From positions 1 through 64,000 of the forward strand of contig JAVHVE010000035.1 of assembly GCA_032160705.1 (NCBI GenBank): a DNA stretch of 64,000 bases. Direction: 5' to 3'. Position numbers and translations under genes: made by a program. Positions 34,235 to 42,738 of this stretch are shown in pieces (the stretch's first letter is position 1; each line of letters begins with the position of its first letter). The notes beneath the pieces were generated by a model. That model made no database searches, was not told the DNA's origin, and saw only the letters and a program-made list of their open reading frames with translations. This DNA comes from QHXM01 sp032160705. Its GTDB lineage: Bacteria > Acidobacteriota > Blastocatellia > Pyrinomonadales > Pyrinomonadaceae.

Positions 34235-35383
34235 TTACTTGGGCACGGCTGTCCTGATCTGGAATTTTCCGTTTTGCAATTCCTTCGCCAGCTCCGTGAG
34301 CGTGAGACATTGGATGTCCTCCGCTTGCGACACGTCTTTGATGAAGCGTTCGATGTCGGAAAAATCCCGGATGTCTTTGGTGTGGTTTTCGAGGATGACA
34401 GGAACGCTGTCGAGTCCGCTCGCGCGCGCTCGTCGCCGGATTGATGCGAGCATCTCTCGCAGCAGCGCGTAATCAAGCTGCGCTATGTCGGAGATGAGAT
34501 GCTTGCCTTTCAGGTAAGGCACGATGCCCTTTTCATAAACGCGCGTTAAAGTGGAGGCGTGGCGGGTCTGCGCCCATTCCTGGCCGTAGACCTCGGAGCT
34601 GCGGCTGCTTTTCTGTGTCACCGCAGCGGGTGCGATGCGTCGTTTGACCTTTTCCAGAGCCTTGCCGAGATGATGTTTGAAGACCTGGCGGCGTGAGCCG
34701 TAGAAATGATTCGTCGGAACGCAGATGATCGGTTCTTCTTTGTCGGAGACACGCCGCGCGTCCGTCATCACAGGATAGTAAGGCAGGAAATCTTCGTCGC
34801 AGTTAGTGTAATCCAGATTGATGTTTTTCGTTTCGTAGCAGACGCCGCCGACGATGCTCATATCGAAGATGATGCCGAGCTTGATCAGCAAGTTCAGCAT
34901 GTGCGGCGAAGGCGCGATGCACCAGGAGCCAGAGCGGAAAGAAACGCAAGCGTAAGCAGGGTTGAGTGGCCGCAGCAATTTTTCCAGATACTCTTTGCCC
35001 GCGCTCATCATCTGGTAGGCTTCTTCCGGCGAGTAATTGAGAACTGACCAGTCGGCGGTCAAACGCCAGCACCCGTTTTCATATTTCGCATTCTGCCATT
35101 GCGGATGAATGTGCAACTGGATGTCGTGTCCCTGACTATAAGTCTCTTTGACGACTTCGTCCCACTCGTCCGCCAGAGTTTTAAGCTCAGGGTAATCCGT
35201 CTCGAATTTCCTGAAGGTGAGTTGCTGCATCACCTCGGCATTGAACGACCCCTTCACGCCATGTGCGTTGTAGATTTTGACAAGCTCGCGCATCGGCTCG
35301 TACTGAAGCACGCGGGCATCGCCAGAGCCGTTGCCGCTCAACTCCCAATCATCAACAAAGGCCAGATAGATTGTCGGCTTCAT
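34235..35383 (-). CDS. Polysaccharide deacetylase-like protein
   Basis: A 382-residue protein. Motifs YLAFVDDWELSG, GHDIQLHIHPQW and CVSFRSGSW mirror those of the deacetylase-like domain of the fusion protein at 26792-29569 (IDYETWHP, GHDVQMHLHPNW, CFRAGAY), including the shared LRPLNPAY/LRPINPAY. These correspond to the metal-binding Asp and HxH of carbohydrate esterase family 4, with spacing of a divergent subfamily. The ATG at 35383 begins MKPTIYLAF. Likely acts on an amino-sugar polymer; unproven. Confidence 0.8.
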   Translation of the reverse strand: MKPTIYLAFVDDWELSGNGSGDARVLQYEPMRELVKIYNAHGVKGSFNAEVMQQLTFRKFETDYPELKTLADEWDEVVKETYSQGHDIQLHIHPQWQNAKYENGCWRLTADWSVLNYSPEEAYQMMSAGKEYLEKLLRPLNPAYACVSFRSGSWCIAPSPHMLNLLIKLGIIFDMSIVGGVCYETKNINLDYTNCDEDFLPYYPVMTDARRVSDKEEPIICVPTNHFYGSRRQVFKHHLGKALEKVKRRIAPAAVTQKSSRSSEVYGQEWAQTRHASTLTRVYEKGIVPYLKGKHLISDIAQLDYALLREMLASIRRRARASGLDSVPVILENHTKDIRDFSDIERFIKDVSQAEDIQCLTLTELAKELQNGKFQIRTAVPK

Positions 35384-35409
35384 ATTTAGAGTCGCTAACA
35401 AAACCGATA

Positions 35410-35520
35410 AGAAATAGACAGGATTAACAGGATTATCAAGATTAAGCAGACAAAGCAGGACAGAGAGAGCTTGATATTATTTCTTTCATCCTGTCCATCT
35501 TGTTAATCCTGTCTAATTCT
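35410..35520. repeat. Palindrome with 9-nt periodic arms, ACAGGATTA class
   Basis: The left arm (about 35410-35444) reads as 9-nt units GACAGGATT, AACAGGATT, ATCAAGATT. The right arm (35487-35520) is the inverse. The right arm encodes the last residues and stop of the heparinase-like gene. A sister copy is at 37634-37740. Confidence 0.83.
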
Positions 35521-37624
35521 TTTCCCTTGCATAACGTGCAATCAAGCTCAAACGCTCCTGCTCATCCTCTCCGGCACAGGCGGGCACAAGAGCCCAGCGG
35601 AAGCGGCACGGCGCGGCGGCGCGCACAGTCCAGCAAGCGGAAACGGAAGCAGACTTCGCGCCATAATCACGCGACATAAAACGTGGCTCGAATTCCGGCA
35701 CATCATTGAGATCGAGCGCGACGACTAAGAGTTGCGCTCCCGTCATTTTATCGTAAGCACGGACGATTCCCTGAGCGCGTACGCTTGTCTCAAGCTCTCC
35801 AGCGAAATGAAAACGGCAGCGAAAAACATGGCGGCCTGTGCCCGACAGAGAATCTTCGACTATCCACCATCGCTCATGCTTATCAAACCGGACGGTGCGG
35901 CGGTGCGTGATGCCCTCTGCGAGCCGTTTGTACCCGCCATGCTCGGCGATGATGATGTCATGTTCGAGATTAGTTTCCCAGCGCAGAACGCGCGGGTGCG
36001 CCTCATCTCCCATGACGAACGGAACGTTTGCGTCGGTTGTGTTCTGTTCAATGCCGTCAACTTCGACCGTTGAATGATACGCGGTTGAGCGAAAAAGGTG
36101 TCGCTCCTGCAAGTCGGCTGAGTAAACATACGTGCCCGGATCAACAATGAATCGTGTGCCGCACGCGCTCACTTCCAGGCTCAAAGCATCGTTGTGCCCG
36201 TGCGAGCCGCGTCCCATCAATCCGTTGCCGCTCGCATTGAAGAGAAGATAAAGATCATGGTCGCGCAGGATGTACGTGCCCGCGTCCCTGAAAGCCTGCG
36301 AGCCTGTCTCATCATTAATCTCCGGCAGATTTTGAAACGCGCGCACCCCTTCCTCGCCCAAAATCCACAGCAACTCTTCAGGCAGAGCCGCATCGAGCGA
36401 CGCAGGCTTGTAACGCGGCTCGTTGAACAGCGCCGCGCCAAGTGCGAGCACAGGCGCATGGTCGTCCGCCGAGCGAGAAACGAACGGCAAGACCTGCCCG
36501 CTGTCCGTATCGCCGATGAGCGGCGCGCGCCCGTCGGGTCTAAGAAAGGCGCGCACGTAATCGAGCATCGCGCGCAGCCTCTGCCAGTGTTTTTCGCCGA
36601 TCTCTATTTGGTTCGCGCGTGCGGCGATGAACGAGTAGAGGAAAAGTTCGAGCACGAGACGGTGATAACCCGTCGAGGCTTCCGCGTCCGCACCATCGGG
36701 AAGCACCTGCTTGTCCATCTCGCTTAACAATTCACGTAAACCAAACGCGCGCCACTCTTCAGCCGCCTCCAGCTCCGGCAGCATTAGTCCAAGCCAGAAC
36801 AAACCCGCCACGTCCGAAAGATAATGATTGCTCGTCGAGATATAAGAGAATTCAAGGTTGCGCCGAATGTGCGCGCCGTGCTGGTCGAACATTTGCAGAA
36901 GCGGAAGCAGAGTCTCTTCGTTCAACTGTGGTGAGCGGCGCACCAACTCTAACACGGCGAGCAAATTGATGGCGCGTAGTGCCACTTCCATCGCGCAAGC
37001 CCAGTTAGCTCCGCGCCCCAATGGATTCTGCTCTCGCCAACCGCCAAGCTGGTTGAAGATTTCCGTAGCGTACTTTTCATCATTCGTGACTGTGTAAGCG
37101 CGGGCGAGCGTGACGAGATGACTGAGGCGATTGACTTCCCACAGCACGCGCGCGTCTGAACCATCATGGCGAAAAAGCTGCACGTCGGCGTGATAGTCGC
37201 GCGGCCACACAGCATTCGACAGTGGATCACTCAGCCAGTTGATTTTTTCTCCGAAATACTTTTCCCCGTAACCGAGCACCGGCCAGCAATGCTCGTCCGT
37301 GATACGCGCAGCCCTTTCCAGCAACTGCGCCGTTTCAAACGGGAAGAGGCTGCGCTGCAATGCGGCGGTCGTGTGCGCAAGGAGCGCATCGCAACCCGGT
37401 AAAAATTTAGGGCTGGTTCGATTGCGGAAATGGTCGAGCAGTTCAGACTGAGACATCCGCGCAAAACCGGCGCGCAGGCGCGCAGGAGTTTGTGCCAGAC
37501 GCTCAAGCGATGCGCGCTCAATGCGACGCTCGCGCGCGGCGCGACTGCGTCTCCACGCTTCGAGCGCGATGGTGCGAGCGTCTACTTCTCCGCGCAGCGC
37601 ACGTTTGACCTTGCTGACGATGCC
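35513..37624 (-). CDS. Heparinase II/III family protein
   Basis: A 703-residue protein with an N-terminal alpha-barrel (about 70-390, with SNHYLSDVAGLFWLG and ASTGYHRLVLELFLYS) and a C-terminal beta-sandwich containing GRGSHGHNDALSLEV, the heparinase II/III active-site-like motif, followed by FIVDPGTYVYS. Such genes are common in exopolysaccharide loci, where the role may be polymer processing. No clear signal peptide. The ATG at 37624 is preferred, since the residues before it come from the palindrome. Confidence 0.88.
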   Translation of the reverse strand, partial: GIVSKVKRALRGEVDARTIALEAWRRSRAARERRIERASLERLAQTPARLRAGFARMSQSELLDHFRNRTSPKFLPGCDALLAHTTAALQRSLFPFETAQLLERAARITDEHCWPVLGYGEKYFGEKINWLSDPLSNAVWPRDYHADVQLFRHDGSDARVLWEVNRLSHLVTLARAYTVTNDEKYATEIFNQLGGWREQNPLGRGANWACAMEVALRAINLLAVLELVRRSPQLNEETLLPLLQMFDQHGAHIRRNLEFSYISTSNHYLSDVAGLFWLGLMLPELEAAEEWRAFGLRELLSEMDKQVLPDGADAEASTGYHRLVLELFLYSFIAARANQIEIGEKHWQRLRAMLDYVRAFLRPDGRAPLIGDTDSGQVLPFVSRSADDHAPVLALGAALFNEPRYKPASLDAALPEELLWILGEEGVRAFQNLPEINDETGSQAFRDAGTYILRDHDLYLLFNASGNGLMGRGSHGHNDALSLEVSACGTRFIVDPGTYVYSADLQERHLFRSTAYHSTVEVDGIEQNTTDANVPFVMGDEAHPRVLRWETNLEHDIIIAEHGGYKRLAEGITHRRTVRFDKHERWWIVEDSLSGTGRHVFRCRFHFAGELETSVRAQGIVRAYDKMTGAQLLVVALDLNDVPEFEPRFMSRDYGAKSASVSACWTVRAAAPCRFRWALVPACAGEDEQERLSLIARYAREKN

Positions 37625-37633
37625 CATGTCACG

Positions 37634-37740
37634 AGAAGAAATAGACAGGATTATCAAGACTAAGAAGAGAAGACAAGCAAAGGAAGATTTAATCTCTTTC
37701 TCTTTATCCTGTCCATCCTGTTAATCCTGTCTATTCTCTT
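37634..37740. repeat. Palindrome with 9-nt periodic arms, ACAGGATTA class
   Basis: Arms at about 37634-37662 and 37703-37740 with the same 9-nt units as the element at 35410-35520. It fills the gap between wecB and the heparinase-like gene. Confidence 0.83.
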
Positions 37741-37760
37741 GTTTGATTTAAATGCCTGTC

Positions 37761-38864
37761 CTACTGCGCCTTTTCCAGCAGCGCATCAAGAATGCGATCA
37801 GCCGTGTGCCCGTCCCAGAGCGGCGGGATGCGCGCCGGTTGTTCATTGCGTGGAGCGTCGAGCGCAGCGAAGGCCGCCCCGGTTATTTTCTCTGTATCAG
37901 TGCCGACGACCACGTTCGTTCCCATCTCGACCGTGATCGGACGCTCCGTATTCTCGCGCAGGGTGAGGCAGGGAATCCCCAGCGCCGTGGTCTCCTCCTG
38001 GATGCCTCCCGAATCGGTCAGCACCAGCCGCGCTCCGCTGTAGAGGCGCAGGAAATCAAGATAGCCCAGCGGCTCGATCAAACGAAGATTCTGTGTCCGC
38101 TCGACCAAATCCGTGAAACCAAACTCCGCAAGGCGAGCGCGCGTGCGCGGGTGGACGGGGAAGATGATGGGCAGGCGATTGCTTATCTGTGCGAGCGCAT
38201 CGAGGATGCGAGAAAACGTCAACGGGTCATCAACGTTTGAGGGACGATGCAGAGTCAGCGTGGCGTAATCCTTTCCCTCGATGCCTAAATCCGTGCGAAC
38301 AGTTGACTCTTCGGCGCGTTTCAGTTGACTGAGGAGCGAATCAATCATCACATTGCCGACAAAGCGTATGCGCGCCTCTGGGATTCCTTCGGCTTTTAAG
38401 TTTTCGTCGGCGTCGCGCGAGGGTGTGAGCAAAAGGTCTGCGATTTGGTCTGTCAGGAGACGATTGATCTCTTCCGGCATGGTGCGGTCGCGGCTGCGAA
38501 GTCCGGCCTCGACATGCGCCACTTTAATATTCAACTTCGCGCAAACTAACGCACACGCCAGCGTCGAATTGACATCTCCGACGACGAGTACCCAATCGGG
38601 TTTCTCACGAAGCGCGACAGGCTCGAACGTCTGCATCACGGCAGCGGTTTGGACGGCGTGCGAGCCTGAGCCGACATTGAGGTAAACATCCGGTTCGGGC
38701 AGCCCCAGATCACGAAAGAAGGCGTCCGACATCTGGGCGTCGTAATGCTGCCCGGTATGCACGATCAAGGGCGCAAACTCCGTCTTGCGTCGCTTCATCG
38801 CCTCGACAATGGGCGCGACCTTCATAAAATTGGGGCGCGCGCCGACGACATTAAGAACTTTCAT
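37761..38864 (-). CDS. wecB: UDP-N-acetylglucosamine 2-epimerase (non-hydrolysing)
   Basis: A 367-residue GT-B-fold epimerase that makes UDP-ManNAc from UDP-GlcNAc. Motifs: VVGARPNFMKVAPIVEAM at the N-terminus, VVGDVNSTLACAL, VAHVEAGLRSRDRTMPEEINR, TLHRPSNVDD and TDSGGIQEE. It is followed in the pathway by WecC, the next gene upstream. The ATG lies 2 nt from a palindrome and has no obvious Shine-Dalgarno. Confidence 0.95.
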   Translation of the reverse strand: MKVLNVVGARPNFMKVAPIVEAMKRRKTEFAPLIVHTGQHYDAQMSDAFFRDLGLPEPDVYLNVGSGSHAVQTAAVMQTFEPVALREKPDWVLVVGDVNSTLACALVCAKLNIKVAHVEAGLRSRDRTMPEEINRLLTDQIADLLLTPSRDADENLKAEGIPEARIRFVGNVMIDSLLSQLKRAEESTVRTDLGIEGKDYATLTLHRPSNVDDPLTFSRILDALAQISNRLPIIFPVHPRTRARLAEFGFTDLVERTQNLRLIEPLGYLDFLRLYSGARLVLTDSGGIQEETTALGIPCLTLRENTERPITVEMGTNVVVGTDTEKITGAAFAALDAPRNEQPARIPPLWDGHTADRILDALLEKAQ

Positions 38865-38865
38865 A

Positions 38866-38976
38866 AAAGCAGGAGACAGAAGACAGGAGTCAGGAGACAG
38901 AAGAAAAGAATATCTGTGAAAGCGGTTGCCGGCTTATATTCTGGATTCTGAATTCTGACTCCTGGATTCTGCTTTC
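38866..38976. repeat. Heptad palindrome, CAGGAGT class
   Basis: The left arm (38866-38908) and right arm (about 38938-38976) carry CAGGAGA, CAGAAGA, CAGGAGT units. The minus-strand centre contains ATAAGCCGGCAACCGCTTT, a variant of the shared loop core. It fills the wecC-wecB gap. Confidence 0.84.
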
Positions 38977-38978
38977 CG

Positions 38979-41792
38979 TTACAGTCGTATTATCCTCGCC
39001 CGGCTCTCACGGCGCAGTTCTCCGCCAAGGGCGTTGCGTGTGTCAACGATGAGCGAGGCGAGTTCCGTGACTCTCCGGTAATTGATTTCGCTGTGATCGG
39101 TGACGATGACGACGCAATCCGAGGCGCGCAGCTCTTCATCCGTCAGGGCGATTGATTCCAGCGGGTCGCCGCTGCCTTCCGTATGCGCGTCGTCGAATCT
39201 GACCTCCGAGACGAACGGATCGTGGTAGCTGACGCGAGCGCCTTTGGCGCGCAGCCGATCTATGATCGAGAGCGCGGGACTCTCGCGCACGTCGTTGATG
39301 TCCTTCTTGTAAGCCACACCCAGGAGCAACACGCGCGACCCCTTCAAAGGCTTCTCCGCATCGTTCAATCCGTCTGAGATAAGCTGGACGACATGATCCG
39401 GCATGCGGGAGTTGACCTCTTCAGCCAGCCCGATGAAGCGCGAATCAAAGCCGTGCTGTCGCGCCTTCCACGACAAATAATGGGGGTCGAGCGGGATGCA
39501 GTTATGCACATAAATCCCATAGGAGGTGGCGAAAGTATGAGTGCCGTCAACTTCTACAGAATAGACCTCGATAGGCTGTCCGTTATTTTTAATCTCGATT
39601 GCTTTAATCGGAACTGTCGTCAAATGCCCGGCCTGCTTGAAAGTCTTGCTGGCAGGAGCGCGGCGGCTCTCGGCGAAATAGCTTTCGAGTTTTGTGCCCT
39701 TAGACCCTAACCAGTCTCGCATTCGCAGTAGTTGGGCGCGTCCTTTAAGTTGCAAGTGTGGCTTAGTCCGTTTGAAGGTTGGAGTAAATCCGATGCTTTG
39801 CAGCAGGTAAACAACTTGCTGGAACAACTGCGGACTGCTGCTGAAATAACCAACTTCCGCTGAAGCATCATGATGCGTATAGCTCCGCCCGTTCTTCTGG
39901 TAACTCCGCTTGCCTGTGTGGACGTAAACATCGCCGTCTCCGCGAATCAGCCCTTTGAGCAGTTCATGGCGATGAAGCAGTGAAGCGTTCATCAGTACGT
40001 CGGGCACACGCATCTCAGTGGAACGACGGCCACAACCCAGCGGAGCCGTTAACAACCAGCCAAACAGTGATGAGGCAACGCGAATGTGCGTGACGTGATC
40101 TACGCGAGAATCATGAAGCGAAGTTTTGACTCCAAGCTCTGTTTCCAGCATCGTGCAAACGTCCGCGATGAACTCCGTTTCGTCGCGGTTAAAGCTGAAG
40201 CGTACGCAGTCTCTGCCTCGCTCCCTGCTCGTGCATCCTTCGGCGAGGTAGTAGCCGATAAGGCGTGCAAAGGCAGGTGTAACCTTCAGAACAGCCGGGA
40301 AGGAAGTAGCAGACGGACCGCGCCCCGTATACAAACGTAGCGCCTCGTGAGGCACAGCGAGTTCACCTGCTTTTTCGAGATCAAGGAAATCTTTGAGCGG
40401 CAGATAGTCATACCGGATAAAGTCTTGAAGAGATGCGGCGCGTAACCTCTTTTTCAGCACACTGCGATGTGTTGCCCACGAACTGCCAACAATTCTGACT
40501 CGAACCTTCGTTGCCATTTCCGGCGGGAGGAGCGCAAGCAAGTCGAGCTGTGAATTATGCGTAGCATTACCTAAGCCATCCGCAACCGGAGCGGGCAAAC
40601 AATGAATGGGCAAGCGGTCGCCTTCTTTCAAATCCCTGGCGAACACCTGCCGCACCACACCGTCTTCATCACAAACGAGCATCGGATGCTGGTCGGTCAC
40701 AGTCAGACTGCGGTTGTCGCTGGTCGTCACGATGACCATTGGCGCGTCCGTCTTGCGGCGGAACAAATAACGAACCGGCTTCCATTGCGGCTGCTGTATC
40801 TCCATGTCGAGAGAGAGAGCCTCCAGACGGGGTTTATAAATTACATCTCCACCGCCAGCCGAAAACTTGCGAGCATTATTATCGGAACTCTGTTCATCAA
40901 AAATCGCCTCTAACGGCTTGACCTGCTCCGAGCCGTCGGGTGAGCGAACCATCGCCACCTCTTGACCAACCAGACAATGTCCTCCAATTCCGGGCCCCGG
41001 ATAAAACGGCATGAAGCCGAAAGGTTTGGTGGCTGCCGCGCGGATGACTTCCCAGGTGTCTATGCCGAGCGTGTAGCAGAGGCGCGCCATTTCGTTCGCC
41101 ATGCCGATGTTGACCGCGCGAAAAGTATTTTCGAGAAGCTTGGCGGCTTCGGCCACGCGGGCAGAGCTGACCGAGTGAACGTCTTTGACGATCTGTGAAT
41201 AAAGCGCGGTCGCCACTTCGGTCGAAGCGTCCGTACAGCCGCCGACCACTTTCGGGATGTTGTGCGTTTGAAATTGTGGGTTGCCGGGGTCAACTCGTTC
41301 GGGCGAGAAGGCGAGCAGGAAATCTTCATCGAGGGAAAGTCCAGTTTCTTCAAACATCGGAAGCAGGACTTCGTCGGTCGTCCCCGGATAGGTGGTTGAC
41401 TCCAGGACGATGAGCTGGCCGCGCCGCAGGCTCTTCTTGATCTCTTCGGCTGCCGCGAGGATGTAAGACACGTCCGGCTCTTTGGTCTTTCTCAAGGGTG
41501 TCGGCACGCAGATGATGATGGCGTCGCAATTTTTCAGATGCTCGAATTGGACAGTGGCTCGAAGACGTCCGCCTGCGGCCAGTTCCTTGAGGATGGGGGC
41601 GGGCACATCGCCGATGTAAGAACGCCCATTGTTAATCTCTGCCGCTTTCCATTCGTCAACTTCAAAGCCGGTCGAATCAAAGCCGTTGCGCGCAAATTCC
41701 ACTAGCAGCGGCAGGCCGACGTAGCCCAGACCGATGATGCCGATGCGCGCGCCTCTTTCAGTTATCAATTTTGTAATGTCGTTTTTGACCAT
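38979..41792 (-). CDS. wecC: UDP-N-acetyl-mannosamine dehydrogenase-type UDP-sugar dehydrogenase interrupted by an intein
   Basis: A 937-residue precursor; removal of a 492-residue intein leaves 445 residues, normal for this family. The NAD-binding site is IGIIGLGYVGLPLL. The active site would read GPGIGGHCIPLDPHYLSWKA after splicing. The C-terminal domain has GVAYKKDINDVRESPA. The enzyme oxidises UDP-ManNAc (or a related UDP-HexNAc) to the uronic acid. Neighbouring wecB supports WecC. The ATG at 41792 is chosen over a GTG at 41849 because it gives standard length. Activity requires splicing because the intein begins at the catalytic cysteine position. Confidence 0.93.
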   Translation of the reverse strand: MVKNDITKLITERGARIGIIGLGYVGLPLLVEFARNGFDSTGFEVDEWKAAEINNGRSYIGDVPAPILKELAAGGRLRATVQFEHLKNCDAIIICVPTPLRKTKEPDVSYILAAAEEIKKSLRRGQLIVLESTTYPGTTDEVLLPMFEETGLSLDEDFLLAFSPERVDPGNPQFQTHNIPKVVGGCTDASTEVATALYSQIVKDVHSVSSARVAEAAKLLENTFRAVNIGMANEMARLCYTLGIDTWEVIRAAATKPFGFMPFYPGPGIGGHCLVGQEVAMVRSPDGSEQVKPLEAIFDEQSSDNNARKFSAGGGDVIYKPRLEALSLDMEIQQPQWKPVRYLFRRKTDAPMVIVTTSDNRSLTVTDQHPMLVCDEDGVVRQVFARDLKEGDRLPIHCLPAPVADGLGNATHNSQLDLLALLPPEMATKVRVRIVGSSWATHRSVLKKRLRAASLQDFIRYDYLPLKDFLDLEKAGELAVPHEALRLYTGRGPSATSFPAVLKVTPAFARLIGYYLAEGCTSRERGRDCVRFSFNRDETEFIADVCTMLETELGVKTSLHDSRVDHVTHIRVASSLFGWLLTAPLGCGRRSTEMRVPDVLMNASLLHRHELLKGLIRGDGDVYVHTGKRSYQKNGRSYTHHDASAEVGYFSSSPQLFQQVVYLLQSIGFTPTFKRTKPHLQLKGRAQLLRMRDWLGSKGTKLESYFAESRRAPASKTFKQAGHLTTVPIKAIEIKNNGQPIEVYSVEVDGTHTFATSYGIYVHNCIPLDPHYLSWKARQHGFDSRFIGLAEEVNSRMPDHVVQLISDGLNDAEKPLKGSRVLLLGVAYKKDINDVRESPALSIIDRLRAKGARVSYHDPFVSEVRFDDAHTEGSGDPLESIALTDEELRASDCVVIVTDHSEINYRRVTELASLIVDTRNALGGELRRESRARIIRL
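39501..40976 (-). other. Intein with LAGLIDADG endonuclease domain in wecC
   Basis: A 492-codon in-frame insertion from Cys (CLVGQEVAMV) to Asn (GIYVHN), followed by Cys+1 (CIPLDPHY). Splicing blocks are visible: LTVTDQHPMLV (block B), IEVYSVEVDGTHTFAT (block F) and YGIYVHN (block G). Endonuclease motifs are LIGYYLAEGC and LLKGLIRGDGDV. Boundaries were checked codon by codon: Cys TGT at 40976-40974, Asn AAC at 39503-39501. Confidence 0.95.
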
Positions 41793-41921
41793 GTTCGCTC
41801 TTATCTTCTCGACGTTAGTTGTAATTACTTTCAGGCGGGAGAGGAGCACGCCGTGCGCTTCAGTCCGAAACCCGTTAGAGACTATTTGAGCGTCGCGCGA
41901 ACTGTCAACGACGGAAAGAAG

Positions 41922-42064
41922 AAAAGCAGAAGACAGAAAAACAGAATACAGGAGTCAGGAGTCAGGAGTCAGAAGAATAAGGCGGAGAACCGCTATGACA
42001 GATTTGCTTTTATTCTGTCTCCTGACTTCTGGATTCTGACTCCTGTATTCTGTATTCTGCTTTT
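41922..42064. repeat. Heptad palindrome, CAGGAGT class (long)
   Basis: The left arm (41922-41979) has eight units of the CAGGAGT/CAGAAGA type; the right arm (about 42011-42064) mirrors it. The loop core is AATAAGGCGGAGAACCGCT. It lies in the divergent region between wecC and a lipoprotein gene and ends 1 nt before the latter's ATG. Confidence 0.88.
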
Positions 42065-42065
42065 C

Positions 42066-42671
42066 ATGCTTGATTCAAGAGGACGAAGCGGCGCGGGCTT
42101 GGTGGTGTTCCTGCTGCTCGTTTCATTAACTGTCGCATCCTGTCAGGCGCTCAAAAAGCTCACTGGTGGCGGCGACATAGACGAAGCCAATCAGCTCAAC
42201 CGGAGCGCGGGCGAAGACATCCGTGAAATAGAAAGAATCGTTAAAGAGAATAAAGACAAGGAGAGCGCAGTCAGCCGTGCACTCAATGCAGGCGATACGG
42301 ATGCGGCCAAAAGGATCATGGACGATTCCGTCAAGGCCATTGACCGGGGACTGGAAAAGGGACAAAGCGCCGCCGATAAACTTAACAAAGCCTCCACGCT
42401 CGACCTTGACCAGACCATCAAAGAATATCTCTCGCTGCGCGCACAATCCGTCAACAAAGCCATCGAAGCATTCAGGGAATTGCGCCGCGGCATCCTCACT
42501 TTCCGCGACGCTATTGGGAGCACTGACAAAGCCGCCACCGAAAAAGCGAAGAACGAGATTCAGCAGTCCAGCGAGAAATTCGACAAACTAATCAGCGAAG
42601 CCGAAAGGCTCGGACGCCAGGCAGACGAGATCGCGCGCCGCAATCCAGACAAGATCAAGCCGGGACAGTAA
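42066..42671 (+). CDS. Hypothetical lipoprotein
   Basis: A 201-residue protein with a lipoprotein signal (VVFLLLVSLTVASC, lipid Cys near residue 26). The mature part is almost entirely charged alpha-helix (EDIREIERIVKENKDKES and similar), suggesting coiled-coil. No family recognised. The ATG at 42066 abuts a palindrome and has no clear Shine-Dalgarno; upstream in-frame sequence is repeat-derived. Followed by an amino acid permease gene. Confidence 0.75.
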   Translation: MLDSRGRSGAGLVVFLLLVSLTVASCQALKKLTGGGDIDEANQLNRSAGEDIREIERIVKENKDKESAVSRALNAGDTDAAKRIMDDSVKAIDRGLEKGQSAADKLNKASTLDLDQTIKEYLSLRAQSVNKAIEAFRELRRGILTFRDAIGSTDKAATEKAKNEIQQSSEKFDKLISEAERLGRQADEIARRNPDKIKPGQ

Positions 42672-42738
42672 TCTTCAGGATAGGACGAACATGGGCATCA
42701 ATGCTTAATTTCATCAACCTTTGATGGAGGCAAAACCC

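Noticed and set aside
38979..41792. Fusion of a UDP-sugar dehydrogenase with an unrelated enzyme
   Set aside because: The insertion has Cys1, His-Asn end, Cys+1, Hint blocks and LAGLIDADG motifs and splits the active site exactly, so it is an intein.
41853..42065. N-terminal extension of the lipoprotein reading frame
   Set aside because: The extension is entirely a CAGGAGT-class palindrome translated by chance; the lipoprotein signal begins at 42066.
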